The notes beneath the pieces are model-generated. The model ran no database searches, was not told the DNA's origin, and worked only from the letters and a program-made list of their open reading frames with translations. Positions 11,034 through 22,492 of a stretch of DNA of 64,000 nucleotides are shown here, piece by piece. The position numbers and the translations under genes were made by a program. The DNA is taken from contig NC_065576.1 of assembly GCF_937616625.2 (NCBI RefSeq), forward strand, positions 7,380,501 through 7,444,500, in the 5' to 3' direction. How positions within the stretch are numbered: position 1 is the first letter of the stretch; every line of letters begins with the position of its first letter. The DNA is from Mercurialis annua (Eukaryota; Streptophyta; Magnoliopsida; Malpighiales; Euphorbiaceae).

Positions 11034-14000
11034 TCAATAAAAAATACCAATCAAGTCCAAGCAATGCTTGAACTTGCTCACCGGAAGAGATTTAGTTAAC
11101 ATGTCAGCTGGATTGTCTTCTGTACCAATTTTCTTAACAATAATATTACCCTCTGAGATAATATCGCGAACATAGTGGTACTTCACATCAATATGCTTTG
11201 TCCTCTCGTGAAACATCTGATCTTTAGTCAAGTGAATAGCACTTTGACTATCACAATGGACAACAATCACCTTTGAATCCGAACTGAGCTCGATAAGTAA
11301 ACCTCTTAGCCAAATGGCTTCTTTAATAGCCTCAACAACTGCCATGTATTCAGCTTCTGTAGTGGACAAAGCTACTGTAGATTGCAAAGTAGCTTTCCAA
11401 CTAATGGCAGTATCACCAAGAGCAAATACATATCCTGTAATTGATCTTCTTCTATCAAGATCACCAGCATAATCCGAATCAACATAACCGACAACAGGAT
11501 CTTTGCTTCTTCCAAATTCCAAATTAAAATTGGCAGTGCCTCGCAAATATCTCAAAATCCATTTTACTGCATGCCAGTGTTCTTTACCAGGATTCGACAT
11601 ATATCGACTAACAACACTAACTGCATGAGCAATATCAGGACGAGTACACACCATAGCATACATGAGACTGCCAACAGCACTTGAGTAAGGAACATGTGAC
11701 ATATACTCAATATCTTCCTTCGACTGTGGTGACATTTCAGCAGAAAGTCTAAAATGAGCAGCAAGTGGAGTACTTACAGGCTTAGCATTTTTCATCCCAA
11801 AACGCTCCAAAACTCTCTCAACAAAACTCTTTTGAGTCAAATAGAGTTTCCCTGTAGTTCTGTTTCTCTGGATCTCCATGCCTAAAATCTTTTTAGCCGC
11901 TCCCAAATCTTTCATCTCGAATTCACCACTTAGCTCTAATTTCAATTTGTTGATCTCACGCATATCTTTAGCTGCAATAAGCATATCATCAACATAGAGC
12001 AATAAGTATACAAATGAGCCATCTGCACACCTTTTGAAGTACACACAACTATCGTATTGGCTCCTGAAATAGTTGTGGTTCACCATAAAGGAATCAAACC
12101 GCTTATACCATTGTCGAGGAGACTGCTTCAAACCATATAAGGATTTCCTCAACAAACAAACATGGTCTTCCTTGCCTTCAATTTCAAAACCATCAGGTTG
12201 TTGCATATAAATTATTTCCTCGAGTTCACCATGTAGGAAAGCAGTTTTAACATCTAATTGCTCGAGCTCTAGATTATGCATAGCAACCAAAGCAAGCAAA
12301 ACACGAATAGAGCTATGTTTAACAACAGGTGAAAAAACATCATTGAAATCAACTCCATGTACCTGACTATAGCCCTTTGCAACCAATCGTGCTTTGTACT
12401 TAGCATTTTCAACACCTGAGATGCCATCTTTCCTTTTGAAGACCCATTTGCAGCCAACAATTTTCTTATCTTTAGGCGGCTTGACCAAAGTCCAAGTTTT
12501 ATTCTTATGAAGAGACTCCACCTCTTCCTGCATAGCAACTATCCATTTGGCAGAATCTGGACATATAATGGCTTCTGAATAAGTTGATGGATCACCAAAT
12601 CCATCTGTTTCTTCTGCTGTTGCTAGTGCATAAGTAACATAATCATTAAGCCGCACTGATTGAGTTCTCGTTCTCATGCCCCTATTTTTGGCAATTGAAT
12701 AGTCTTCCACTTCTGGTGACTCGTTTGCCTCATCTGAAATAGGAACTTCAACTGGATCTGGTTGTGGATCATTTTGCGGAGCATTTGTATTCTCCACTTC
12801 AACTTCCACTCGCCTGCTTGTGTTTTCTGCACCCGTAGAAGGATTAGAAGACTCCTTTTTCGGGTGAAGCATAAATGATTCATTAAACACAACATCCCTG
12901 CTGATTATAGACTTAGGAGACTTTGGATCAGATAACCAGACCTTGTATCCTTTTACACCATAAGGGTAGCCAATGAATATACCCTTTTTAGATCTAGGCT
13001 CCAACTTGCCTTCATTGACATGAACATAGACAGGACATCCAAATATCCTCAACTCTGAATAATCAGCCGGGTGACCAGACCATACTTCTTCTGGAGTTTT
13101 ACAGTTAATTGAAGCATTGGGAGAACGATTTACCAAGTAGCACGCTGTAGAAGCTGCTTCGGCCCAAAAATCATTTGATAGTCCAGAATTGGATAGCATG
13201 CAACGAACCTTTTCCATCAAGGTTCTATTCATCCTCTCGGCCACGCCATTCTGTTGTGGAGTGCCTCTAACTGTAAGGTGTCTAACAATGCCTTCATCTT
13301 TACAAAATTTATTGAAATCGCCATCACAAAACTCCAAGCCATTATCAGTGCGAAGGCGTTTAATGTTCTTTTCAGTTTGTTTTTCCACTAAAGCCTTCCA
13401 CTGCTTGAAAGTGACAAACACATCACTTTTATGCTTTAGAAAGTAAACCCATACCTTCCTGGAGTAGTCGTCAATAAAGGTTAGCAGGTATCGAGCACCA
13501 CCTTTAGAAAGAACTCGTGCTGGTCCCCAAAGATCTGAATGGATGTAATCAAGAGTACCTTTAGTTCTATGAACCCCTGAGCTGAAACTGATTCTCTTTT
13601 GCTTTCCAAAGAGACATTGTTCACAAAACTCTAACTTGGATGTACTTTGACCAGAAAGAAGTCCTCTCTTGCTCAGCATTGTCAAACCTTTCTCACTCAT
13701 ATGTCCCAGCCTCATGTGCCATAATCTGGTGACATCTGAATCTGACATGGAGGATGATACAGCAGCTGTGCCAGTAACAGTAGATCCTTGCAACACGTAC
13801 AATCTACCAATTTGACGAGCTTTCATCACTACTAAGGCACCTTTCACAACCTTCAAAATGCCATCACCGCCAACGAACTTACAACCACCAAGATCTAAAG
13901 TGGATAAAGAAATAAGGTTCTTTGACATATCAGGAACATGTCGCACTTCAGTCAAAGTTCTAACTACACCGTCGTACATCCTTATTTTGACTGAACCAAT

Positions 14001-14984
14001 ACCAACAACGTTGCACGGTTGATCATTTCCCATCAAGACAACTCCACTATTAACCGGTTCATAAGTGGAGAAGCAATCTTTGTTAAGACAAATATGAAAT
14101 GAACAACCAGAATCTAAAATCCACCCTTTCATGGACATAGCTTTGTTGTCAGTGACTGTGAAAACATCACATTGAACCTCATCTTCGACTATGTTGGCTT
14201 CAGCGGGTTTCTCCGGAGTTTTATGATCCTTTTGCTTATTTTTCAACTTAAAGCAATCAACTTTAATGTGCCCTTTCTTCTTGCAGTAATTACAAGTCAG
14301 ATTTCTATGTCTAGATTTGGATCTAGACCTTGCATGACTACTGCTGGTAGACTCTCTATTGTAGGATCTTCCTCGAACGATAAGTCCATCGGCAGGACTA
14401 TCTCTGCTGCTACCAATAAGCTCATTATCCATAAGTTCTTTTGAAAACAGTGACGATTTTACCTCTTCAACAGTCAGCGTCTGCTTGCTGAAAATTAAAG
14501 TGTCACGAAAATGCTTATAGGATGGAGGTAACGAACGAAGCAACATAAGGGCTTGATCCTCTTCTTCATACTTAATCTCTAAATTTTCCAAATCCATCAA
14601 GATGGATGTGAAATCATCAAGATGAGATTTTAGAGATGTACCTTCTGCCATATTGAGCATATGCATACGATGCTTCACAACAAGCTTGCTGGTGAGGTTC
14701 TTTGTCATGAAAAGCGATTCAAGCTTTTCCCACAAATCTGCTGAAGTCTGCTCATGTATGACTTCTCGCAAAACCTCATTTGACAAGCATAACTGAATGG
14801 CAGCTAGAGCTTTTTCATCTAACTCCTGCTTTTGTTCTTCTGTCATAGTGGCTGGTAACTTATCCTTTCCATGAAGTGCTTTCTGCAAGCCATTTTGTGT
14901 CAAGAGCGCACGCATCTTAACTTGCCATAGGGCAAAACTCATACTGCGATCATATTTCTCAATATCAAATTTTGTCGACGTCAT
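11034..14984 (-). CDS. Copia gag-pol polyprotein, intact (1316 aa)
   Basis: A single uninterrupted frame encodes the whole Ty1/copia polyprotein in the order gag, protease, integrase, reverse transcriptase, RNase H. Visible landmarks are a CCHC zinc knuckle ([14 protein letters not shown], about residue 230), the protease DSGCS (about 290; DSGAS is more usual), an HHCC zinc finger followed by the integrase catalytic segments with RTDNG and QQNGVAER, the reverse-transcriptase YVDD box (about 996), and the copia RNase H motif VDSDYAGD with EAEYMA near the end. The length matches Tnt1-type elements (about 1.3 kb codons). It has no frameshift or stop, so this copy may be autonomous. The products normally form cytoplasmic virus-like particles that reverse transcribe the element RNA and integrate it in the nucleus. 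Confidence 0.97.
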   Translation of the reverse strand: MTSTKFDIEKYDRSMSFALWQVKMRALLTQNGLQKALHGKDKLPATMTEEQKQELDEKALAAIQLCLSNEVLREVIHEQTSADLWEKLESLFMTKNLTSKLVVKHRMHMLNMAEGTSLKSHLDDFTSILMDLENLEIKYEEEDQALMLLRSLPPSYKHFRDTLIFSKQTLTVEEVKSSLFSKELMDNELIGSSRDSPADGLIVRGRSYNRESTSSSHARSRSKSRHRNLTCNYCKKKGHIKVDCFKLKNKQKDHKTPEKPAEANIVEDEVQCDVFTVTDNKAMSMKGWILDSGCSFHICLNKDCFSTYEPVNSGVVLMGNDQPCNVVGIGSVKIRMYDGVVRTLTEVRHVPDMSKNLISLSTLDLGGCKFVGGDGILKVVKGALVVMKARQIGRLYVLQGSTVTGTAAVSSSMSDSDVTRLWHMRLGHMSEKGLTMLSKRGLLSGQSTSKLEFCEQCLFGKQKRISFSSGVHRTKGTLDYIHSDLWGPARVLSKGGARYLLTFIDDYSRKVWVYFLKHKSDVFVTFKQWKALVEKQTEKNIKRLRTDNGLEFCDGDFNKFCKDEGIVRHLTVRGTPQQNGVAERMNRTLMEKVRCMLSNSGLSNDFWAEAASTACYLVNRSPNASINCKTPEEVWSGHPADYSELRIFGCPVYVHVNEGKLEPRSKKGIFIGYPYGVKGYKVWLSDPKSPKSIISRDVVFNESFMLHPKKESSNPSTGAENTSRRVEVEVENTNAPQNDPQPDPVEVPISDEANESPEVEDYSIAKNRGMRTRTQSVRLNDYVTYALATAEETDGFGDPSTYSEAIICPDSAKWIVAMQEEVESLHKNKTWTLVKPPKDKKIVGCKWVFKRKDGISGVENAKYKARLVAKGYSQVHGVDFNDVFSPVVKHSSIRVLLALVAMHNLELEQLDVKTAFLHGELEEIIYMQQPDGFEIEGKEDHVCLLRKSLYGLKQSPRQWYKRFDSFMVNHNYFRSQYDSCVYFKRCADGSFVYLLLYVDDMLIAAKDMREINKLKLELSGEFEMKDLGAAKKILGMEIQRNRTTGKLYLTQKSFVERVLERFGMKNAKPVSTPLAAHFRLSAEMSPQSKEDIEYMSHVPYSSAVGSLMYAMVCTRPDIAHAVSVVSRYMSNPGKEHWHAVKWILRYLRGTANFNLEFGRSKDPVVGYVDSDYAGDLDRRRSITGYVFALGDTAISWKATLQSTVALSTTEAEYMAVVEAIKEAIWLRGLLIELSSDSKVIVVHCDSQSAIHLTKDQMFHERTKHIDVKYHYVRDIISEGNIIVKKIGTEDNPADMLTKSLPVSKFKHCLDLIGIFY

Positions 14985-15011
14985 AGTAATCCCCGAAGAA
15001 ATATAATAACA

Positions 15012-15023
15012 GCTCTGATACTA
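15012..15023 (-). other. Primer-binding site for initiator tRNA-Met
   Basis: The minus strand reads TAGTATCAGAGC three bases after the 5' LTR, one mismatch from the usual iMet-complementary TGGTATCAGAGC. Confidence 0.85.
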
Positions 15024-15026
15024 GTT

Positions 15027-15542
15027 TGTTAGGATTATTGATGCGGAAGAATATTTATTCGGGAATATAAACGACAAACTAGAGAAATAAAATATACACA
15101 AATGATTTACGTGGTTCGGCGTAAGCCTACTCCACGGGCGAAAGAGAAGTAAAATCCACTATATGAGAATAGGAGTACAAATGGAGAATATCACTCAAAA
15201 CCCATACCCCAAATAACACTAGAATAGTGTAACTCTCTAAATGTACTAGTAAAATAACTCTAGGGACTAAAAGAGTATTTTACTAATACCTAAAAAAAAA
15301 AGACCTCACTCAAGTGTTTCCCAAATGTTATTGCTATTTATTTTTCTCCATGTCTTACTCCACCAATTTGCTAGTGTACATATAGCAAACTAAACTTGGT
15401 CACCAAGTAGTAGTATATGGCTAGGATTATAACTTGCTCTCCAAGTCAATTTGAATGGACAAGATTGATCCTTGCTCTCCAAGTTGAAATAGTGGACTTG
15501 GGCTAGTCTAATGGGCTTAACTAAATTCAAGGTAACATAACA
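15027..15542 (-). repeat. 5' LTR of the copia element
   Basis: This 516-bp copy of the LTR drives transcription of the element. One of the few differences from the 3' LTR falls in the putative TATA motif (TACATATA here). Confidence 0.95.
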
Positions 15543-15575
15543 ATTTGTGATACTAAGCATTTTAATGTATGTATG

Positions 15576-15586
15576 TATTTATATAG
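15576..15586 (-). promoter_or_regulatory. Predicted native TATA box of the UGT gene, displaced by the copia insertion
   Basis: The minus strand reads CTATATAAATA. In the pre-insertion allele (element and one ATTTG copy removed) it would lie about 75 bp upstream of the UGT ATG, giving a 5' UTR of about 40 nt. A start site ~30 bp downstream would fall within about ten bases of the insertion point. The box is visible; its use as promoter is inferred. Confidence 0.55.
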
Positions 15587-16376
15587 AGGTATGTATCGTT
15601 CGATTTGATGTACAGACCTAAACCAATTGGTTTTGAAAATTCTAAAAAACTGAACCAAAATGAAGGGGGGGAAATGGTTCGGTTCAATGGATAACCGATA
15701 TGTACATGCATTTATAGAGTGTTTGATTCGGTTTATGTCATTTTTACTTTATCCTTCAGAATAAATTCTTTGTGAATTCAAAAATATCAATGATAATTAA
15801 AATAAAAGAATGCATGGGTTTATCTAAATAGGACAAAATATATATATCCACCAACAATTATAACAAGTATAGCTCATTTGCTAATCCTGTCATGATTTTG
15901 ATACTTCAATTGAGTCGATCACTTTTTTCAAACAAAATTATATGTCCACATGTGCAAAACTTTTGTTATTTGATACATACAATATTATAATATGTCAATT
16001 ATAAACTATGTATGAACATATTAATTTGACAATACTAATAAAATAGGTTAAAGTTGTAGATAAATAAATTTAGTTTGACTAAAAAATATATTGAGGACAA
16101 CTCAATTAATACTACAGTCATTTTAAAATTTTGAAATTTAATTTGGATTTGAACTCATCTAGGTAAATTGATAATAGTGAGCTTCACGATTTTCATGCCA
16201 ATTTATTGATGTTACTAGTAGAGATTCGAATAATCTCCTTCAGTGGGAAACATAATTTGGAACGCTCCAAAGAGGAAGAATCGGCTACCTTGCTTCATCA
16301 GGGCTCAAGAGCACCTATCAGATTTTTAGTGCCGTATTTTGAATTTAATCATCACAAACAAAATCAAGATTATATT

Positions 16377-17126
16377 TTAGAAATTGCAGATTTTAGTTAA
16401 GGGAAAATTAGGCAAATGCTCAGCAAGTTTAAGCCATTCTGGTTCAAACACTTGGCATGTTCTCACGGCTATTAGATCACAATTATTCATTGAATCTTGG
16501 AAACGCTTATTATATTCAGGAATGGTGAATTCATCAACAGTTATTTTCGTTCCATTGAATACCCGTAAAACTTCAAAAAGGCGATGTGCTACTTTTGAAG
16601 GAAATGGAACCCAATTGGGAGCTACAATGTAATCTTCAACATGTTTGTGATGGTCTCTAGAATTGCCTGAACTCAAATAACACAGAGTTGATGCCAAAAA
16701 TATACTGAAGTAAACACTGAGGATTTGGAGTTTACGAGCGATATCAGGTACCCAATAGGACACAAAATCAAAAAGGATAAAGTCAGGAAGGGAAGACTCA
16801 AGGAATTCCGATAAGGGTTCTCGGAGACAATCATAGGATTTTTTAAGGTAGCAGACATCATGTGGAGTTAAATCGCTTGTTGCTTCTGCATTTTTAGGAA
16901 GGTTGTCGACATACGGCAGCGGAAGTTTAACGAAAGTTATTGAAGAAGCTAAATGAGGAGGGAGTTTCGGTAGGCGATCAATGTTTTTAGAAGTGGAAAT
17001 GAAAGAGATTTTGTGACCCTTTTGAGTAATTTGCTTGGAGAGCTCCAAAAATGGAGTCAAATGACCAAAAGCTAGCCATGGAAACATGGCTATATGAAGC
17101 TTGCAATCATAACGGTTACCTTGCAC
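16377..17126 (-). pseudogene. Truncated UGT91-like paralogue (N-terminal half only)
   Basis: Its 249 residues align from the start with the UGT at 9003-10409 (shared FPWLAFGH and FISTxKNIDRLPK), and the catalytic His of the GH motif is present. The similarity stops near residue 237, where the intact gene enters the interdomain linker, and the frame ends after a short unrelated tail. The whole C-terminal Rossmann domain with the PSPG donor-binding box is absent, and I found no trace of it in the 800 bp downstream. It cannot bind a UDP-sugar in the normal way, so it is called a pseudogene, although the N-terminal frame is still open. It is probably a tandem duplicate in the same orientation. 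Confidence 0.85.
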
Positions 17127-17223
17127 CGGACACCCTTTGACTCCATCTTTCTATAATTATTTCAGAGAAAGCAACTTGAAGGAACAATTATGACAAGTGT
17201 GAGAACGAGATGAATGAAAATAG

Positions 17224-17226
<3 letters not shown>

Positions 17227-17279
<53 letters not shown>
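17227..17279. repeat. (TA)n microsatellite, ~26 units
   Basis: An uninterrupted TA run lies about 100 bp upstream of the truncated UGT start codon; it is likely length-polymorphic. Confidence 0.95.
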
Positions 17280-17287
<8 letters not shown>

Positions 17288-18204
17288 TTAAAGCTCAGTG
17301 ACTATGACTATATATATATGACTATATAAATTGCTATTATTATTATTTAACTGCTCTTTTATATCAACATAAAAACGTATCTTGTAATAATAACTATGAA
17401 GTTTAACTGCAGTTTTATTGCAATTTGCAATTTGGAACAATAAACATAAGTGATGTTGCAGTTTCAAGGAGTAACAATAAAAGAAATTAATCCCTCATAC
17501 TATTTGGCAAAATAACTAGCACATTACAAAAATAATTATTTAATACAATTTTATAAGTCAAAATGCTACTAAACAAAATACTCAAATAGCGTATTAAGCA
17601 AAATTCATAAGGATTAGTGCAACTTTTTGAGTTAAAAAAAATTTTGGTTACTGAATTACAAACGTTTTACAGAACAATTACCATCGTTTCATTTGTTATA
17701 TTTTGGTGGCTAAACTTTCATTTTTACAACAGAACAGAACATTAGTATAGCAATTCAAGTCAAAAATTGCTTGTGACAATAGAAATTTATGTGGTTAGTC
17801 AATGTGTTCATTGCCACATAAATATTTTTGGCCTAAATTGCTCCAGTAACCTACGGTTGATGTAAAAAATAAAAGTTTATTTACAAAAATATAATAAATG
17901 AAACGATGATAACCATTTCTATAGAAGAACTAGAGTTTAATAACCGCATAAAACTTTAACTCTGATTTTTCCTTATATTGTGTCTCCAGAGCATAATTTT
18001 ACAATATATCAAGAGAAGTAAAACATGGATCAACTGAAGTATGGACACTAACTATAATTGGCACAAAGCAATCCTTTTCTGTTCTTGAAAGTTGAAACTA
18101 TTGAACTGTGGAGTCTAAATTAGCATATACACAAATTAAGCATATCTTTCGACAGCAATAAGATGCTGAAGCAATTTGCTTGATATGTTAGAAAAGTTAG
18201 CGAG
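17280..18204. other. Intergenic, no gene seen
   Basis: AT-rich sequence between the truncated UGT and the stop codon of the next gene. The part nearest 18204 should be the 3' UTR of that gene. I see no ORF, RNA gene or recognisable transposon end. Confidence 0.5.
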
Positions 18205-21200
18205 TTATTTACCAGTTGCGGAGGTTAGCTTATTTTCCTCAGAGTCGTGTTTTAAAGAAGCATCTCCGCCCATCAGTTCCTGAAAACCTTCCACCTTCAC
18301 TGGTTGAGCCCTAACAACGCCCATATTCCTACACACAAAGACATCACAGGATAGAATTCAGCGAATACTCCTATTTAGGCTGGTATATTTCCATATTATC
18401 CAAAATTCTTTTCTTACGGTGAATGCATTTGAGGAATTTGCATAGATGTCAACTGCCTGAACTGATTGCTAGATTGAGCTTGGACATTTGACATTGCAGC
18501 AAGTTGTTGTTGCCGAAACTGCTGCATCTGCGGATGTCTGGAGTGGATGCCATTGTAGGCATTGCCATCCATTGGCAATTCCGATGGATTTTCAAGTTTC
18601 ACTTGTACCAGTGGTCTGTCCTTGTCCATATCCATTGCAGGCCGAGGAGTGGACTGCTGACGCCTATGCATTCTCTCTAATTGCTGCTGCTGCTGAAAAG
18701 TCAAATTTTGGGGATGAACCATCTGCTGCTGCATCTGTGGATGCATTTGTCTTGGGATCTGTAGCTTTCACCACAAATCATAATAATTTAAATAAGGAAA
18801 TTTTCATATATTGATCAAAAGGAAAATCATTCATAAATCATAATCCATTCATCAAAGGATTATGTAGTTAACAGAGGCATCCTGTCCTACAGTCACGCAA
18901 ACAACCTCACCCATGATTACAGCATGATTTTGAGACAATTTCATAACCTTAAAATCTTAATACTGTAATACATATCTTGGTAAAACTATCAGAATAATGG
19001 ATTAATAAAAGGGTAATATAACCTATAGGATACCAGCTAATCCATAAAAGTAAAAACAAATGAAGATTGTACCAAATATCTTAGACCATGACAAAACATA
19101 TTTAAAATGGACTATCGAAGAGGTATAGGGGGGTTTACTATAAAGAAACCATTTCAGCTAACATACTTGCTGGGGTAGCCGGAGGGTGCTCTGGTTCTGA
19201 GTCTGCAATTGTGACTGGAATCCATGCATTTGTTGCTGAGTAAGTTGAACACTCCTAGTGCCATCCTTAACAAGCTCCATCAAGCTTCCAAGATTACTAG
19301 TAGGAAAATGAGAAGATAAATATAACAGATAAACCAACATTATCAATTATTAGCCAATTAATAATAATGAAAAATATAGACATGCTACACCAGCAAAAGG
19401 ATCAACTCAACATCAGAAGTTGCCAACAGATTAGTTTCGCAACAAATAGCCATTTTTAGTTGCATTATTCACATTAGATTGCAAAGACAAAAACAAGTAA
19501 ATTCAGATTGCAAGGTGATTTTGATTAGACACATTAATTTTCAATTCAATAATTCTATGTTGCATAAGCAGATCATGCGGTGGTGAAATCACCACATCAA
19601 CCCTAGTTGCATTTGTCTTCCCGCCATATGATTTATTGGGCTTCAAGCCACTCAATCAAAGGGTTAACAGATGAGGCCAGCTCGAGTTTCCTTGGCGCTT
19701 AGGACTAACGCATTTTATATGTTGGCCATTAGTTGCTAAATAGCACCGTATACATATGCAAAGGTAGATGCCAGTGACATCATCGAAATCTAAACGGAGA
19801 AGAACATGCCAAAGGAAAGCATTATGAGAATGCATTCTAAGACAATAAAGTAGTTCGCAGTTTTGGCACTTAATTCATTGTGTTTCCTAACATTATAGCA
19901 TACAAGAGACTGTACATATTGCATATGTTCAAATAAATTTGTTGGAAGCTTGGGAACTTAAAAAGGTAATAGGAAAGAGGGATTTGACACTCACTTAAAT
20001 CCAGTTGTTTGAAGAAACATCTTGAGTAGGTCAGTCGCTGAACATTGTTTCCTGTAACTATCGGCAAGAACTTTTAAGATACGTCCTAGTTTAGAGATGT
20101 GACACCTGAGTGCTTGAGATAAGACTTCAACTGGAACTTCCGTCGCACTGTCAAAACCCGTCCGTGCTAACATGCGTGCCACTACCTTTTGGGAGATCTG
20201 TAATGCTTGCTCTTGACCAAGAAGTTTCCTATTTCCTTCAGAACCATGTTTCGTGCGTCCTCCCTGTTCCACACTAATACCAAGTCTCTCTATCACAACA
20301 GAACTCCTAGTTTGAGGTAACGAATCAAGAACTCCATGAAACTCAATTTTCTTATTCTCTTGCACTCTGATTATACGTGGCAGTCCGCTATCAGGTACAC
20401 AATTAGACATAAACATCATTTCGGGGAAAAAAGGTATATCATCATCAGCAGAACTGGAACCATCTAAAACTGAACTTGGATGCATACTTGGCACAAATGA
20501 AACACGCCTCCGCTTATGCCTATCAACAAGTCTAAGATAAGTAGACATTTCCTCAGGTGAACGTCTGTCTGAGTCTCTATCCGCGAATGACAATTTGTAC
20601 GGTCTATTAACTTTATACTTCTCCATAAACTGATTATACCATGATTCAGGCAACTCATCATTCCTAAATCTCTGAGCTATGCTATCCATTTCTGGCTCCT
20701 TGTATCTAGACCCAATGCTAAAAGAAGACTTAGAAAGACTCTGCAAAGCACAGTTTATATTGTAATTCAATCAGAAATTGCAGAAACAAGAGACAGTGTG
20801 CAAAAGCACACCTTGAATTTATAAGAAATAGAGTAAAGGTAGCACGGACAATTCATTCAATCAACGTGTCCCATTTCGGAAACATTTCGGACACTTGACA
20901 TTTCGTTCATCTTTTATATAGGAAACTTTAAAATAACATTGTTTCGCGGTATCCGTGTCCAAGTATCCCGTTTCCCGTGTCCGTGAGTAATTAAGTAATT
21001 GTTTTTCAATATTTGAATCGATTAGAACCAAGTTAACATGAAAATTGACTAAATAGACTTCAATTCGAACGTATGATAACTGCACTTTTCAAATTGAAAT
21101 TAAACTGCACATATAACTAAAAATATAATCTATCAGTTAATCAAGAAAAAACCTTAGAAATAACAGCATTTTGGCGTTGATCACCGTCTTCAAACGAGAA

Positions 21201-21617
21201 GTACACGTCATCACCATGTAACTGCAAATCTAAAAACAGATAAACAATTAAAAAATTAATTTCAGCAGCCATAACAATTACTAATAAACAGAAACAGATT
21301 AAAAAACACTCACAGTTAGGATTTAGCTTAGAAACCGCGAGTGAAGAGGAAGAGAAGGGAGGGATAAAATTGGAAGAGTGAAAAAGAGAGGCGCTAGCTT
21401 TGTCAAACAGGAGAGCTCGAGCACGGAGCTGGAGCTGAATCTGAGCTTTGGATTTGGAGAGATCAGTTCGCATGAAGGAGTCCCATGAGGAAGGAGAAGC
21501 CAGAAAATGAACAAAATTAGGGTATAGAGTGTCGCCGAGCCATGTCCGCCATATGCCGAGCAACTCTAGCCGCCGTGCCAGTTCGAAGCCGCGGCCGTCG
21601 TCGCCGAGGAGTGACAT
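18205..21617 (-). CDS. Conserved plant nuclear-type protein, Gln-rich C-terminus, 6 exons (573 aa)
   Basis: Exons by splice sites and phase: 21617-21314, 21229-21153, 20740-19995, 19296-19167, 18758-18418, 18328-18205. They join in frame to 573 residues with standard GT-AG introns. The N-terminus (MSLLGDDGRGFELARRLE) contains a predicted helical, Trp-rich segment. Exon 3 carries a basic run (HKRRRV) and, at about residues 305-390, a helical segment (LQISQKVVARMLARTGFD) that resembles the histone-fold style of TAF-like proteins. Exon 5 is rich in Gln, Met and Pro, like transcriptional co-activators. I recognise it as a conserved single-copy plant protein but cannot name it. A role in chromatin or transcription, for instance as an accessory subunit of a remodelling complex, is inference. 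Intron 2 contains a MITE (about 20850-20990). Confidence 0.85.
20850..20990. mobile_element. Small MITE with GTAGCACGGACA termini, copy 1 (intronic)
   Basis: It starts GTAGCACGGACA and ends near GTGTCCGTGAG, with internal TTTCGGACAC-like blocks. Two related copies lie at about 43935-44076 and 63790-63942. This copy is inside intron 2 of the 573-residue protein gene. Confidence 0.55.
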
Positions 21618-22419
21618 TTTTTTCGTTTTCTTTTTGGGGTTAGTTTTGGGAGTTCGAAAAATTTAAAAGGTTAAAGTCGGAATTGAGGATTTATGTGGGT
21701 CTGTTTTTGATTGAGAAAAAGGTTATTTCGATCCGTAAACCTATGAATCAGTCTCATAAACTCATATTTAACATATTTTGACAATTTAATCCGCACTCTC
21801 TAAAATAAGAATTAATTACATCAAATCTTTGTTTTACAAGCCGGATAAAAAAAACGTTATTGAAAATATCTTTAATTAAGTAATTTATATCATTTCTAAT
21901 ATATTTACTTTTATAATATCTTAGTCAGTTTTATAATATTTAATATCTTTATAAATGCTCTTTTTCTGCTGTAAAAATATAGAATTGTATGTAAATGACT
22001 TTATTTTGAAATTTAATTGACTAAATTTTTGAAAATATCATATTAGATTTGCATGAGCTCGTCCCATGAATTGTAAAATCTCATGATTTATTTTTCGTTT
22101 TTGATCGAATTTTGAGTTTAATTTGTTTAAGAGATATACACAAGTAATTTTTTTTTTAGAATTGTCACTAGAATTTGATCAGTAATGAAATTTAAAAATG
22201 TAATTGTTTGAAATACATTGTTAGCATGGATGACATTTAGAGCTCAAGCACAAAATTATTTTTTCTTTTTTAAGGTTTAATTATGAAAAATATAATTTTA
22301 TATCCAAATTTTTATTTTTATTTTATAAGATGTTGATAGTAAACGTTACAGTTGAAAGTAATTGACAAATTAAGGAGTTATTAGGCTTGTTTAGAGAAAA
22401 AGAATCAGAAAACAAAAAA
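21618..22419. other. Intergenic, upstream of the 573-aa protein gene
   Basis: The sequence next to 21618 should be the 5' UTR and promoter of the minus-strand gene, but I see no clear TATA box. The remainder is AT-rich without ORF or repeat structure. Confidence 0.4.
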
Positions 22420-22492
22420 CGCGCCAGGAAGGGGTCGAACCTTCGACCTTCTGCTTAGGAAACAGACGCTCTATCCACTGAGCTACAGGCGC
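22420..22492 (-). tRNA. tRNA-Arg(CCU)
   Basis: The minus strand folds as a complete 73-nt tRNA. The acceptor stem GCGCCTG pairs with CTGGCGC (one mismatch), the D-arm is GCTCAGTGGATAGAGC, and the anticodon loop TTCCTAA between TCTGT and GCAGA gives anticodon CCU. The T-arm contains GGTTCGACCCC. The discriminator base is G and there is no intron. A run of six T follows within eight bases and serves as the Pol III terminator. It looks functional and nuclear-encoded. Confidence 0.96.

Larger units (their letters stand above)
10433..15547 (-). mobile_element. Intact Tnt1/Tork-type Ty1-copia retrotransposon with 5-bp TSD
   Basis: The element (10438-15542) is flanked by a perfect ATTTG duplication at 10433-10437 and 15543-15547. 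Its LTRs, 10438-10955 (3') and 15027-15542 (5'), are 518 and 516 bp, start TGTTAGG and end CATAACA. By eye they differ at four positions plus an A-run length, so the insertion is recent. A primer-binding site and a polypurine tract lie in the expected places, and one long gag-pol frame is open. The element runs in the same direction as the UGT gene that it separates from its promoter. Confidence 0.97.

Noticed and set aside
16377..17126. Truncated UGT as a functional short glycosyltransferase
   Set aside because: Without the PSPG domain there is no UDP-sugar site.
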